NCBI RefSeq assembly: GCF_042643265.1 | Contig: NZ_JBHRRZ010000037.1 | Location: 99,044 to 163,043 of the forward strand | Direction: 5' to 3' | DNA: 64,000 nucleotides | Origin: Virgibacillus_O sediminis | GTDB lineage: Bacteria > Bacillota > Bacilli > Bacillales > Amphibacillaceae | Part shown: positions 41,822 to 49,555 of the stretch, in pieces | Layout of the letters: every line of letters starts with the position of its first letter | Numbering within the stretch: position 1 is the first letter of the stretch | Program-made: the position numbers and the translations under genes | The notes under the pieces: model-generated | What the model saw: the letters and a program-made list of their open reading frames with translations, nothing else | What the model was told of the DNA's origin: nothing | Database searches by the model: none

Positions 41822-43963
41822 ATGCAGTGCCAAAATTGTGGAGTAAACCAAGCGAACGTGAACTTGGCCATGAATATCAATAATCAAAAAATGCAAGTGC
41901 ATCTTTGTCATGAATGTTTTGAAAAGATCCAAGGTCAAATGATGGGTTCCGGGGATTTCTTTTCCCAGTCTCCATTCGGAAATTCGGATAATTCCTTCGC
42001 CAACAATTTCTTCCAGGGTAACGGAGGAAAACAGGCAGGTACGAAGACCAAACAAAGACAGGGAAATAGAGGGAACGGCGTGCTTGATCAACTAGGTAAG
42101 AATGTCACCGATCAAGCCAGATCCGGGCAGATCGATCCGGTGATCGGACGCGATCAGGAAGTGAAACGTGTGACGGAAACATTGAATAGAAGGAATAAGA
42201 ACAACCCTGTTCTGATCGGGGAGCCTGGTGTAGGTAAAACAGCGATCGCTGAAGGGCTGGCCCTGAAAATTGTCGAAGGCGGCGTACCAGCCAAGCTGAT
42301 GAACAAGGAAATCTATGTATTGGATGTTGCATCCCTTGTAGCCAACACCAGCATGCGCGGCCAATTCGAAGAGCGGATGAAACAGCTGATCAGCGAACTG
42401 CAGGAACGAAAGGACGTCATCCTGTTCATTGATGAAATCCATCAGATTGTAGGTGCTGGGACAGCAGAAAGCTCTCAAATGGATGCAGGTAATATCCTTA
42501 AGCCGGCCTTGGCTCGCGGGGAGTTGCAAATCATCGGTGCGACGACATTGAAGGAGTACCGCCAAATTGAAAAGGATGCAGCTCTCGAACGCCGTCTGCA
42601 GCCGATCATCGTCAAAGAGCCGACAAAAGAAGAGGCAGTACAAATCCTGCAAGGGATCAAAGACCGCTATGAAGCGTTCCATGAGGTACGGTACTCGGAT
42701 GAAGCGATTCAAGCATTCGTACAGCTTTCCGACCGTTATATCCAGGACCGCTTCCTTCCAGATAAAGCCATCGACCTGATGGATGAAGTCGGATCTCGTC
42801 TAAACCTGTCCAATGCAGAGAAAGACTCCAATTCCATCCAGCAGCATCTCGATGAAATCGTCCGTGAAAAGGAAGAAGCTGCCGAACGGGAAGATTATGA
42901 AAAAGCGGCCAACCTGAGATATCAAGAAATCCAGATTCAGAAACAGCTGGAAAAAGCCAAGGACGAAGAACAGGTAATTGACGTGGATATATCCGATATC
43001 CAGCTGATCGTGGAAGAGAAAACAGGAATTCCTGTGACTAAGCTGCAAACAGACGAGCAGGAAAAGATGAAAAATCTTGCCGAGCAACTGAGTTCAAAAG
43101 TAATCGGCCAGCAAGAGGCAGTCAATAAAGTGGCAAAAGCCGTTCGACGCAGCCGCGCCGGACTGAAGTCCAAACACCGTCCAATCGGGTCCTTCCTATT
43201 CGTCGGACCGACCGGGGTGGGTAAAACCGAATTGACAAAAGCACTTGCGGAGGAATTGTTCGGTTCCCGTGATTCCATGATCCGCCTCGACATGAGCGAG
43301 TATATGGAGAAACACACCGTGTCCAAAATTATCGGTTCACCACCAGGCTATGTAGGACATGAGGAAGCGGGACAACTGACAGAGAAAGTCCGCCGCAACC
43401 CATACTCCATCATTCTGCTGGATGAAATTGAAAAAGCCCATCCAGATGTACAGAACATGTTCCTGCAAATTATGGAAGACGGCCATCTGACCGACTCCCA
43501 TGGACGGAATGTAAGTTTCAAGGACACCGTCATCATCATGACCAGCAATGCGGGAACCGGTGTGAAATCAGTAAACGTAGGCTTTAACAAGGATGCACAT
43601 GAATCTGTATCTCAACTTGAAAACCTGAGCGACTATTTCAAGCCGGAATTCCTGAACCGTTTCGACTCCATCATCAACTTCAATGAACTCTCTGAGGACG
43701 ACTTGATGGAAATCGTCGACTTGATGCTGAATGAGCTTCAGGAAAACATCGAAGAAAATGATATTCACATCACCATCACCGACGAAGCAAAACGGGAATT
43801 GGTCAAACTGGGCTACGACAAGCGCTTCGGTGCCCGTCCATTACGCCGAGTCATCCAGGATAAAATTGAAGATCAGCTGACCGATCTGATCCTGGAAGAA
43901 ACTGAATTAGAAAACGTAAAAGTCGATGTCATCGACGAAGAAATCAAAGTAGTAAACGCATAA
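41822..43963 (+). CDS. clpE: ATP-dependent Clp protease ATP-binding subunit ClpE
   Basis: AAA+ unfoldase of 713 residues that partners ClpP and removes heat-damaged proteins. The ClpE-specific N-terminal zinc finger has Cys3, Cys6, Cys29 and Cys32. AAA domain 1 carries Walker A GEPGVGKT and Walker B ILFIDEIHQI; a UVR/coiled-coil linker (EAAEREDYEKAANLRYQEI) follows; AAA domain 2 has GPTGVGKTELTKALAE and IILLDEIEKAH. AAGGAGG lies 6 nt before the ATG. Control by CtsR is clear from three boxes upstream. The gene is monocistronic, with a strong terminator. Confidence 0.97.
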   Translation: MQCQNCGVNQANVNLAMNINNQKMQVHLCHECFEKIQGQMMGSGDFFSQSPFGNSDNSFANNFFQGNGGKQAGTKTKQRQGNRGNGVLDQLGKNVTDQARSGQIDPVIGRDQEVKRVTETLNRRNKNNPVLIGEPGVGKTAIAEGLALKIVEGGVPAKLMNKEIYVLDVASLVANTSMRGQFEERMKQLISELQERKDVILFIDEIHQIVGAGTAESSQMDAGNILKPALARGELQIIGATTLKEYRQIEKDAALERRLQPIIVKEPTKEEAVQILQGIKDRYEAFHEVRYSDEAIQAFVQLSDRYIQDRFLPDKAIDLMDEVGSRLNLSNAEKDSNSIQQHLDEIVREKEEAAEREDYEKAANLRYQEIQIQKQLEKAKDEEQVIDVDISDIQLIVEEKTGIPVTKLQTDEQEKMKNLAEQLSSKVIGQQEAVNKVAKAVRRSRAGLKSKHRPIGSFLFVGPTGVGKTELTKALAEELFGSRDSMIRLDMSEYMEKHTVSKIIGSPPGYVGHEEAGQLTEKVRRNPYSIILLDEIEKAHPDVQNMFLQIMEDGHLTDSHGRNVSFKDTVIIMTSNAGTGVKSVNVGFNKDAHESVSQLENLSDYFKPEFLNRFDSIINFNELSEDDLMEIVDLMLNELQENIEENDIHITITDEAKRELVKLGYDKRFGARPLRRVIQDKIEDQLTDLILEETELENVKVDVIDEEIKVVNA

Positions 43964-43978
43964 GTATAAGTATATGAA

Positions 43979-44010
43979 CCCCCCACCGGAGTGACCGGCG
44001 GGGGTTTTTT
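43979..44010 (+). terminator. Intrinsic terminator of clpE
   Basis: CCCCC-A-CCGG and CCGG-C-GGGGG form a GC-rich stem followed by six T (44005-44010). Confidence 0.9.
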
Positions 44011-44058
44011 AGTGGTTTGCTGCAGTGGAAGTGGGGCGGGGGGAGCCGGTTTGTATGT

Positions 44059-44520
44059 ATCAGCAGGAGGCGCTGGATATCCGCGGGAGCGGCGTTTTAT
44101 CAGCAGATCAGCGTGGTAATCGGCACCAGGCAGATTTTATCGTCAGGAGCAGGGGGATATCGCTAGGAGAGAAAGTAAATCAGCGGGGTGCGCGGGATAT
44201 CCGCGTGAGCGGCGTTTTATCAGCAGATCAGCGTGGTAATCGGCAACAGGTAGATTTTATCGTCAGGAGTCGTGGGATATCGCTAAGAGAGAAGACATAT
44301 CAGCAGCACCCGCTGGATATCCGCGTGAGCGGCGTTTTATCAGCAGATCAGTGTGGTAATCGGCAACAGGCAGATTTTATCGTCAGGAGCCGTGGGATAT
44401 CGCTAAGAGAGAAATCATATCAGCAGCACCCGCTGGATATCCGCGTGAGCGGTGTTTTATCAGCAGATCGGCAGGGGAATCCGCATCAGCCAAATTTATC
44501 AGCAGTATGCACGGTACTGA
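44059..44520 (+). repeat. 120-bp tandem repeat built on the 20-bp phased ATCNGC motif (locus 4)
   Basis: Units of exactly 120 bp begin at 44071, 44191, 44311 and 44431 (last one partial). Each contains GGATATCCGCG, AGCGGCGTTTTATCAGCAG, GGTAATCGGCA and GATTTTATCGTCAG. ATC occurs every 20 bp throughout (44059, 44079, 44099, 44119, 44139, 44159, 44179, 44199 and on). Because 120 is divisible by 3, a 175-codon frame stays open (44025-44552), but it has a GTG start without a ribosome site and I do not call it a gene. Confidence 0.9.
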
Positions 44521-44581
44521 TAAATATTTCTCCGCTCTTCTGTAAAAAATAAAGGCATCTTACGTAAAGGATGTTTTAACC

Positions 44582-45454
44582 ATGCATATGCGGAAGAAAC
44601 AGCTGCCGGCAATTATTCTTTGTTTATTATTCCTGATGGCGCCATCCCATGTCCTGGGGGAGCGGATGCCTGAGATGTTGGTCCATTTTATTGATGTGGG
44701 CCAGGGGGATAGTATCCTGGTTCAGACTCCTGCTGGTAAAAACATATTGATTGATGCAGGACCGCCTGATGCAGGGGAAAAGGTTACGTCTTATTTGAGG
44801 GATCAGCAGGTCGGGAAAATTGATCTTCTAGTAGCAACCCACCCTGATATCGATCATATTGGGGGGCTTCCCAACGTCATCAATTCGATCAAAGTGGAGA
44901 AGATATTGGATTCAGGGAAACTTCATACTACAAAAACGTATGCCAAATACATCCGTACAGTCAGGAAGCACGATATTCCTGTGACCATCGCCAAGCAGGG
45001 GGATGAAGTTAAAATTGACCCCAATCTTGATATCAGGGTGCTGAACAGCCATGCAGGCTTTAAAAGCAATAATCAGTCATCCATTGTCCTGAAGATCACG
45101 TATGGAAAAATTGACTTTCTTTTAACCAGTGATGTAGAAAAATCCCAGGAGAAAAACCTAGTCAAGGAAAATGTGGAAGCAGAGATCATGAAGGTGGCAC
45201 ATCACGGATCCAAGACTAGCAGTTCCTTGGAGTTCCTAAAAGAAGTGAACCCGGAGGCAGCGATTCTTACGTATCATGCCGAGAATGATTTCGGGCATCC
45301 GGTAGACCGGGTCATCAGCAATCTGCATAAAGTGAACGCCGACATCTATTCGACGGCGATGTTCGGAGATGTGGTCATTACCACTAATGGCGAGGACTAT
45401 TTTCTCCTGCCTGAACGGAATCCATTCCATAACCTGGAGATGGATGCCAGCTGA
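44582..45454 (+). CDS. Secreted metallo-beta-lactamase-fold hydrolase, ComEC/Rec2 C-terminal-domain type
   Basis: Exported protein of 290 residues: signal peptide of about 26 residues (KKQ, hydrophobic core, LG-E), then a metallo-beta-lactamase domain with FIDVGQGDSILVQTP, the metal motif THPDIDHIGG near residue 85, SDVEKSQEK, AHHGSKTSSS and a C-terminal YHAENDFGHP. This is the domain seen at the C-terminus of ComEC, here as a free secreted enzyme. A nuclease or phosphodiesterase role outside the cell is usually proposed. AAAGGATG precedes the ATG by 8 nt. Confidence 0.88.
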   Translation: MHMRKKQLPAIILCLLFLMAPSHVLGERMPEMLVHFIDVGQGDSILVQTPAGKNILIDAGPPDAGEKVTSYLRDQQVGKIDLLVATHPDIDHIGGLPNVINSIKVEKILDSGKLHTTKTYAKYIRTVRKHDIPVTIAKQGDEVKIDPNLDIRVLNSHAGFKSNNQSSIVLKITYGKIDFLLTSDVEKSQEKNLVKENVEAEIMKVAHHGSKTSSSLEFLKEVNPEAAILTYHAENDFGHPVDRVISNLHKVNADIYSTAMFGDVVITTNGEDYFLLPERNPFHNLEMDAS

Positions 45455-45691
45455 TTTGCTTCCACGTATTGTTCCGTATTATTAGTGGGGAAGAAGAGCT
45501 AAAGTATGGCCTGGCAAGGGGAGGGCATGATGTAGGTGTCCTGTTCCTCGTTTCTGACTAGAGTGGCTGTTGGCTGGTTGATCGATGGTGTTGAAACTGA
45601 AATATTTGCCGGATTGGAAGCGGTTCTTTATTTTATCCCACTGCTCTTCCGCTTCCACGCAGGGTTACCGCTGTCCAGGCAAAATAAGAAT

Positions 45692-45840
45692 GAGACTGGG
45701 GCAAAATTGTTTAATCAAAAGAAAAAGCCGACTAGCTAGAAATCTTGTGAAATGGGGAATAGCCGTTGCGGAAATATGCTTCGCTGATACAGTTCACTGT
45801 TCATCTTTTGAGTAAACAATTTGGGTTTTGTCCCAGCCTC
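45692..45840. repeat. TGGGACAAA element, copy C: inverted and internally deleted
   Basis: A 149-bp remnant bounded by GAGACTGGGGCAAAA and TTTTGTCCCAGCCTC. Its left part matches the reverse complement of the right part of copy B (TTGTTTAATCA, CTAGCTA, AATCTTGTG, GCGGAAATA, CTTCGCT); the central 100 bp or so of the full element is missing. The stretch 45455-45691 before it shows only an 8-bp GGAAGCGG/CCGCTTCC inverted repeat and no gene. Confidence 0.75.
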
Positions 45841-45870
45841 CTATCAGCTAAATGGCTGCCTCTGGCGTTT

Positions 45871-46650
45871 TTATTCCGCCAATTCCCTTGTGCGGAAGAC
45901 GGCGGTCGAAGCAGCCAGTAATAGAATACAAATCACAATGGTGATTAATCCTGTAAGTAGGAGATCTGCCGAGATTTTATCGGATATGAGCATGTCATGG
46001 ATATGGCTGGACATCCGGTTCGGACTCCATGCCAAATACTTTTCAAAAATTCGGGTGATGAGGCTCATCAGCATAATGGTCAATATGGTACATGCTGCAA
46101 CCAGTCCTGGTGCCCTCACCAGGCTGTTGTAAAAGATGGACAGGCTGATGACCAGGGTGAGCCAAAGGCCGTAAAAGAAGACAATCAGCAAAAGGTCCAT
46201 GAATGCTAAACTGCCAAATAGGATATTGATATAATACCAGCTTGCAAGCATCCCCAAAAACAAGGAAGTCCAGACCAATACCAGAAGTGCCGCCCATTTT
46301 GCTGTAATATAATTCAGATGGGAGACCGGTTTGACGAGAATCATCTCTGCTATGCCGCTCTTTCTCTCACCCGAAATGGCGCCCATGGACATGAGCACGA
46401 TGACAAGTACACCCAGGCTGCTGAGTTGGCCAAGGCTCATCATGACGACTTCTGCCGGTGTATATTCAGGCAGCTGGATGGAGGCGCCTTCTGGCAGCCC
46501 GCCGACAGTGTCAATGATTTGCGGCATATAATAATTGGTGACAGGGTCCATGGCGGCAATTAAAATAAATACCAAAGGCACCCAAATCCATTTTTTGTTC
46601 CGCCAGTTTTCCAGCATTTCCTTCTGAAACAAGGTCACCCATTGGCTCAT
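45871..46650 (-). CDS. ABC-2 type transporter permease, YxlG-like
   Basis: Membrane subunit of 259 residues with six predicted helices, of the ABC-2/NosY type. It begins KEMLENWRNKKWIWVPLVF, with a large extracytoplasmic loop after helix 1 and SMGAISGERKSGIAEMILVKPVSH as the typical cytoplasmic coupling segment. Its start overlaps the ATPase stop (ATGA). With the ATPase and the PLDc_N-type small protein it mirrors YxlE-YxlF-YxlG of the B. subtilis sigY operon. Substrate unknown; no sigma-factor gene is adjacent here. Confidence 0.88.
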   Translation of the reverse strand: MSQWVTLFQKEMLENWRNKKWIWVPLVFILIAAMDPVTNYYMPQIIDTVGGLPEGASIQLPEYTPAEVVMMSLGQLSSLGVLVIVLMSMGAISGERKSGIAEMILVKPVSHLNYITAKWAALLVLVWTSLFLGMLASWYYINILFGSLAFMDLLLIVFFYGLWLTLVISLSIFYNSLVRAPGLVAACTILTIMLMSLITRIFEKYLAWSPNRMSSHIHDMLISDKISADLLLTGLITIVICILLLAASTAVFRTRELAE

Positions 46651-47555
46651 TTTCTCACCGCCTTCATGAACATTTCTTCCAATGACACTTTGTGGATGGA
46701 AAAGCCGGTGACCGGCCAGTTCTCTTGTGCTGCTTTCAGCAATACTTTCCGCCGGGCGGCTTCCAAATCATCCGAGATGATCGCCAAACGGCATTTTTCC
46801 ACCTGACAGTCTGTTATTTCCGGAATCGCCAGCAATTCACTCGTATAGCCGGACAATTCCCCCTCGATTTCCAAAGATAATTTGGAGGTCTGGTATTTCC
46901 TGCGCAAGTCGTCCATTGCGCCATCCTCCACCAATTTGCCCTCATGCAGAAGCAGCAGTCTGTCACTTACCTCCTCCGCGTCGCTGAGAATGTGCGTGGA
47001 AAAGAGGATGGCCATTTCCGTCTTCAGTTCCTCCAACAGGGTCAGTACCTCCCTGCGTCCTAACGGGTCCAATGAAGAAACAGGCTCATCGAGCAACAGC
47101 AGTTTCGGCCTGTGGATAATCGCCTGCGCGATGCCGAGGCGCTGTTTCATTCCCCCGGAATATTTGCTGATGTATTTGTTTTTTGCTTCGGCAATGCCTA
47201 CTGTTTCCAACAGGTCATCCGCCCGCTTTTCTGCTTCTTTTTTCGTTAGGCCTGCCAATCTGCCTGAATGGACCAGAAACTCTCTGCCTGTCATCCAGCT
47301 ATGAAAGGAAGGGTACTGTGGAAGATAGCCGATATGCTCCCTGATATCACTGTTCTTATCCACGCCGGAAAAAGAAATTTCTCCTGATGTCGGCTGCAGC
47401 AGCCCTGCCAATGTTCGCAGGATCGTCGTCTTGCCGGCGCCATTGGGGCCAAGGAGTGCCGTGCATGTCCCTGGTAGAAAGGAGAAACTGACCTCGCTGA
47501 CGGCAGGGCTCTCATCATAAGTCTTTGATAAATTTGAAACGGTCAGCAATGCCAT
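46647..47555 (-). CDS. ABC transporter ATP-binding protein, YxlF-like
   Basis: ATPase of 302 residues with Walker A GPNGAGKT, signature YSGGMKQRLGIAQA, Walker B LLLLDEPVSSLDPLG and switch histidine in FSTHILSDAEE. The long C-terminal part after residue 215 is typical of ABC-2 export ATPases. It starts one base after the stop of the small PLDc_N gene (TAAATG) and overlaps the permease gene, so the three are cotranslated. It is probably an exporter of a lipid-like or toxic compound; the substrate is unknown. Confidence 0.93.
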   Translation of the reverse strand: MALLTVSNLSKTYDESPAVSEVSFSFLPGTCTALLGPNGAGKTTILRTLAGLLQPTSGEISFSGVDKNSDIREHIGYLPQYPSFHSWMTGREFLVHSGRLAGLTKKEAEKRADDLLETVGIAEAKNKYISKYSGGMKQRLGIAQAIIHRPKLLLLDEPVSSLDPLGRREVLTLLEELKTEMAILFSTHILSDAEEVSDRLLLLHEGKLVEDGAMDDLRRKYQTSKLSLEIEGELSGYTSELLAIPEITDCQVEKCRLAIISDDLEAARRKVLLKAAQENWPVTGFSIHKVSLEEMFMKAVRK

Positions 47556-47756
47556 TTAATCCTTGCTCCTTCCAATGAGGAAATATAGTACGGGGCCAAT
47601 GATATTGACAAATACAATCAGGAAGAACCACATCCATTTCGGCCCGTTCGTTTTTTCCGCTTTTGCCCAGTCGATCAATGCTACGATCAACAGGATCCCT
47701 TGGATGATGATGAGCGGTGCGAGTACAGCTAAATTGATCTCTTCCGACATATCCAT
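47556..47756 (-). CDS. PLDc_N (YxlE-like) small membrane protein
   Basis: A 66-residue protein with two membrane segments (about 9-28 and 41-61) ending IGPVLYFLIGRSKD, the phospholipase D N-terminal transmembrane motif found alone in YxlE and in bacteriocin-immunity-like proteins. ATG 47756 follows GAGGTG by 8 nt. It is the first gene of the yxlEFG-like operon. Confidence 0.88.
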   Translation of the reverse strand: MDMSEEINLAVLAPLIIIQGILLIVALIDWAKAEKTNGPKWMWFFLIVFVNIIGPVLYFLIGRSKD

Positions 47757-47817
47757 TCGATATTCACCTCATTTCTCTCCCTTCCCTCTTACGTGCGACT
47801 GTAAAAGAAGGTTTCCT

Positions 47818-47848
47818 AAAAAGCAAAAATAAATCGGGAAGCCCCGAT
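47818..47848 (-). terminator. Small minus-strand terminator upstream of the yxlE-like gene
   Basis: On the minus strand ATCGGG pairs with CCCGAT around a GCTT loop, then a T-rich tract (47812-47832). It would end leftward transcripts coming from the DnaA-box region. Confidence 0.5.
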
Positions 47849-47917
47849 ATTATGAAAACTTTACTATTCACAGAGTTATTAACAGGGGAAATTGATGATC
47901 CACGGTATTTGGCGGAG

Positions 47918-48034
47918 TTATCAACATTATCCACATTGGGTTGTGGATGTTGTACACACCCGCTTGTTTATAAAGGGGGTTAATGTGGTGCGCATTTGTG
48001 GAGTTACTAACATTTTGTGGATTGTTGTGGATAA
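47918..48034. promoter_or_regulatory. DnaA-box cluster
   Basis: Two perfect 9-mers, TTATCCACA at 47927-47935 (plus) and TGTGGATAA at 48026-48034 (minus sense), plus near matches TTATCAACA (47918-47926), TGTGGATGT (47942-47950) and TGTGGATTG (48016-48024), within 117 bp of gene-free DNA. B. subtilis has several such chromosomal DnaA-box clusters outside oriC. Confidence 0.6.
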
Positions 48035-48035
48035 A

Positions 48036-48064
48036 AAAGAAACCGAAGCCTTTCAGCTTCGGTT
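48036..48064 (-). terminator. Intrinsic terminator overlapping the yfhE stop
   Basis: On the minus strand AACCGAAGC and GCTTCGGTT form a 9-bp stem, followed by a run of T (TTTCTTTTTT). The yfhE stop codon lies inside the hairpin. Confidence 0.8.
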
Positions 48065-48184
48065 CCCTTTCATTGATGTTGCCTGATATGCACGGTCTGC
48101 CCGCTTGAATTCTCTTTGATAATTGACTTCCTGCGTTTTGGATAGAGAATTAAGCTGGTGCACTTGCTTTGGTTTTGGCTTCAT
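48053..48184 (-). CDS. yfhE: YfhE-like small protein
   Basis: A 43-codon gene too short for most ORF lists. The product starts MKPKPKQVHQLNSLSKTQEV and continues with YQREFKRADRAYQ, the conserved core of the YfhE family as I recall it. GAGGG lies 6 nt before the ATG at 48184, and a terminator closes it. It is highly basic, with no membrane segment. Position supports the call: yfhF, recX (yfhG), yfhH and yfhP follow to the right, as in B. subtilis. Function unknown. Confidence 0.78.
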   Translation of the reverse strand: MKPKPKQVHQLNSLSKTQEVNYQREFKRADRAYQATSMKGNRS

Positions 48185-48241
48185 ACTAATCCCTCACTTT
48201 ATGGATAGGATGAGCCTATCGGCCGCATATTATACCCGTTG

Positions 48242-48796
48242 CTAGGAAACATCCTCATCCTCCGCAGCAACAGTGCCGGCAAACTGCTGATAGGAAAGAT
48301 AATGCTCCTTGGTGATCACAAAGAGATCATATATTTCCTCATGCGGATTGATTTTCCGGTAGACTTGTGGATACAGCTCATTGGCAATTCCGGCATATGG
48401 AAGCTTGAGAACCGCTCGAAGGGAACGGGTATTGGATTTGCGGACCTTCATGAATACACCGCCGATCCCTTGGGTATAGAATAATTCATCGAGGAACTGC
48501 TCTTTGGCACGCTGGTTGAACCCCTTCCCGAAAAAAGGCCTGCCGATCCAGGTAGCCAGGAAGCCATGATCCTCTTCAATATCAAATAAACCAATAGTGC
48601 CAATGGGATGCAAATGGTCGTCCATGATCGTCCGCGAGATCACTTCCCCATTTTCTTCCGCCTCCATCGTCTTTCTGGTGAGAAAGTAAAATTCATCCAT
48701 GGTCTGCGCCTTTTCCCTCACGTATGGAAAAACCTCCGGATGGGACATCAGCTCAAACAGTACCGGTACATCATGCAAATCACGCATTTTGAGCAT
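48242..48796 (-). CDS. GNAT family N-acetyltransferase
   Basis: Acetyltransferase of 184 residues resembling RimJ/RimL-type GNATs. It has a HPIGTIGLFDIEEDHGFLATWIG segment and the acetyl-CoA loop with GKGFNQRAKEQFLDELF and the KVRKSNTRSLRAVLKL motif. GGGGG lies 9 nt before the ATG at 48796. Acceptor unknown; ribosomal protein or small-molecule amines are possible. It lies between yfhE and a repeat-rich gap and is probably transcribed with yfhE. Confidence 0.85.
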   Translation of the reverse strand: MLKMRDLHDVPVLFELMSHPEVFPYVREKAQTMDEFYFLTRKTMEAEENGEVISRTIMDDHLHPIGTIGLFDIEEDHGFLATWIGRPFFGKGFNQRAKEQFLDELFYTQGIGGVFMKVRKSNTRSLRAVLKLPYAGIANELYPQVYRKINPHEEIYDLFVITKEHYLSYQQFAGTVAAEDEDVS

Positions 48797-48897
48797 AAAA
48801 AATACCCCCTTGGCTGCAGGCGGGTATGCTGTATTTCCACAGGGAAATCCAGTGTGCCCATCTCCACCCGCGAATTTTTAGTTAGCGTTCAACAAAA

Positions 48898-48963
48898 ATC
48901 CGGGGTGGGAATCGAACCCACTAGAACCAGCCTCAACTGGTGGCGCACCATTTGCCTTCCCTA
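48898..48963 (-). other. tRNA-like sequence with canonical T-arm (pseudo-tRNA?)
   Basis: On the minus strand GTGGG-TTCGATT-CCCAC (48905-48921) is a perfect tRNA T-arm. Upstream are an ACCAG/CTGGT hairpin with loop TTGAGG and a GGC/GCC arm, in tRNA order. The acceptor strands do not pair (5' TATAGGG against 3' CCCGGAT), the anticodon-like loop has 6 not 7 bases, and there is no CCA. It is therefore not a standard functional tRNA. Confidence 0.45.
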
Positions 48964-49107
48964 TATAGTTGTATCCTGTTTAAACATATGCTGAATGACC
49001 AGTTTCAGTGATTTAATCATACACAGTTTCGGCCAAAAAGGGAATCTTTTTTTGGCTCGATTCCAGAAAAATTTTCTTATGGATTTGCCTGCTCCTAATA
49101 TCGCTCG

Positions 49108-49222
49108 ACGAAGCTCCACTTCGCTTTCCGCGGGTGCCCCATGAGCCCCTCGATCCTGCGTTTTGCGTGATCTTTCATTGGCCGCTGTTCCCGCCGGAGA
49201 CTCCATGCATTTCCTCCGCTGG
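49108..49222 (-). repeat. Diverged core of the Bacillaceae repeat element, copy D (inverted)
   Basis: Reading on the minus strand, CCAGCGGAGGAAATGCATGGA...GGCGGGAAC...CCCGCGGAAAGCGAAGTGGAGC follows the core of copies A and B in order. No terminal TGGGACAAA repeat is recognisable. Confidence 0.65.
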
Positions 49223-49386
49223 TAGGTCAGTAACAATTTTAGCTAACGATGCTGGTCGTGATGATGAAACAATAACAGATTATTCGTTATTACTGTTTCA
49301 CAACGTGTATGACATCCTAATAATCGGACAAACCCATGGCACATTGATTCTATGGTGTATTGCTACTGTAAATCAGTAATCCTCAA

Positions 49387-49514
49387 CCAGCGGAGTCAGA
49401 ATACGTAGACTCTAGTGGGAATAGCACGTGTACGAAGACCCCGCAAGAAGCGCTCTTTGCTTCTGAGGAGGCTGAGGCCGTGCCCACGGAAAGCGAAGTA
49501 TTCTGCCGCAGCGG
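49387..49514 (+). repeat. Diverged core of the Bacillaceae repeat element, copy E
   Basis: CCAGCGGAGTCAGAATACGTAGACTC, GAAGACCCCGC, GAGGAGGCTGAGG, CACGGAAAGCGAAGTATTCTGCCGCAGCGG in the same order as in copies A and B. It faces copy D across 164 bp. No gene was seen in 48797-49555. Confidence 0.7.
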
Positions 49515-49555
49515 TGTGTCTGCACCTATCCTCCCCCTGGGGCTCGAAAAACTTT

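Noticed and set aside
44059..44520. CRISPR array
   Set aside because: The repeats are contiguous 120-bp tandem units without unique spacers and there are no cas genes in the window.
44025..44552. A 175-codon open frame with 40-residue repeats after clpE
   Set aside because: GTG start without ribosome site; the repeats belong to a non-coding 20-bp phased family found in other gaps, and the frame is open only because the 120-bp unit is a multiple of three.
45536..45815. Short overlapping frames between the ComEC-type gene and the ABC permease
   Set aside because: They run into the TGGGACAAA element remnant and have no ribosome site or family likeness.
48898..48963. A functional tRNA-Leu(GAG)
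   Set aside because: Acceptor strands do not pair, the anticodon-like loop has six bases, and no CCA or proper D-loop is present; kept only as tRNA-like.
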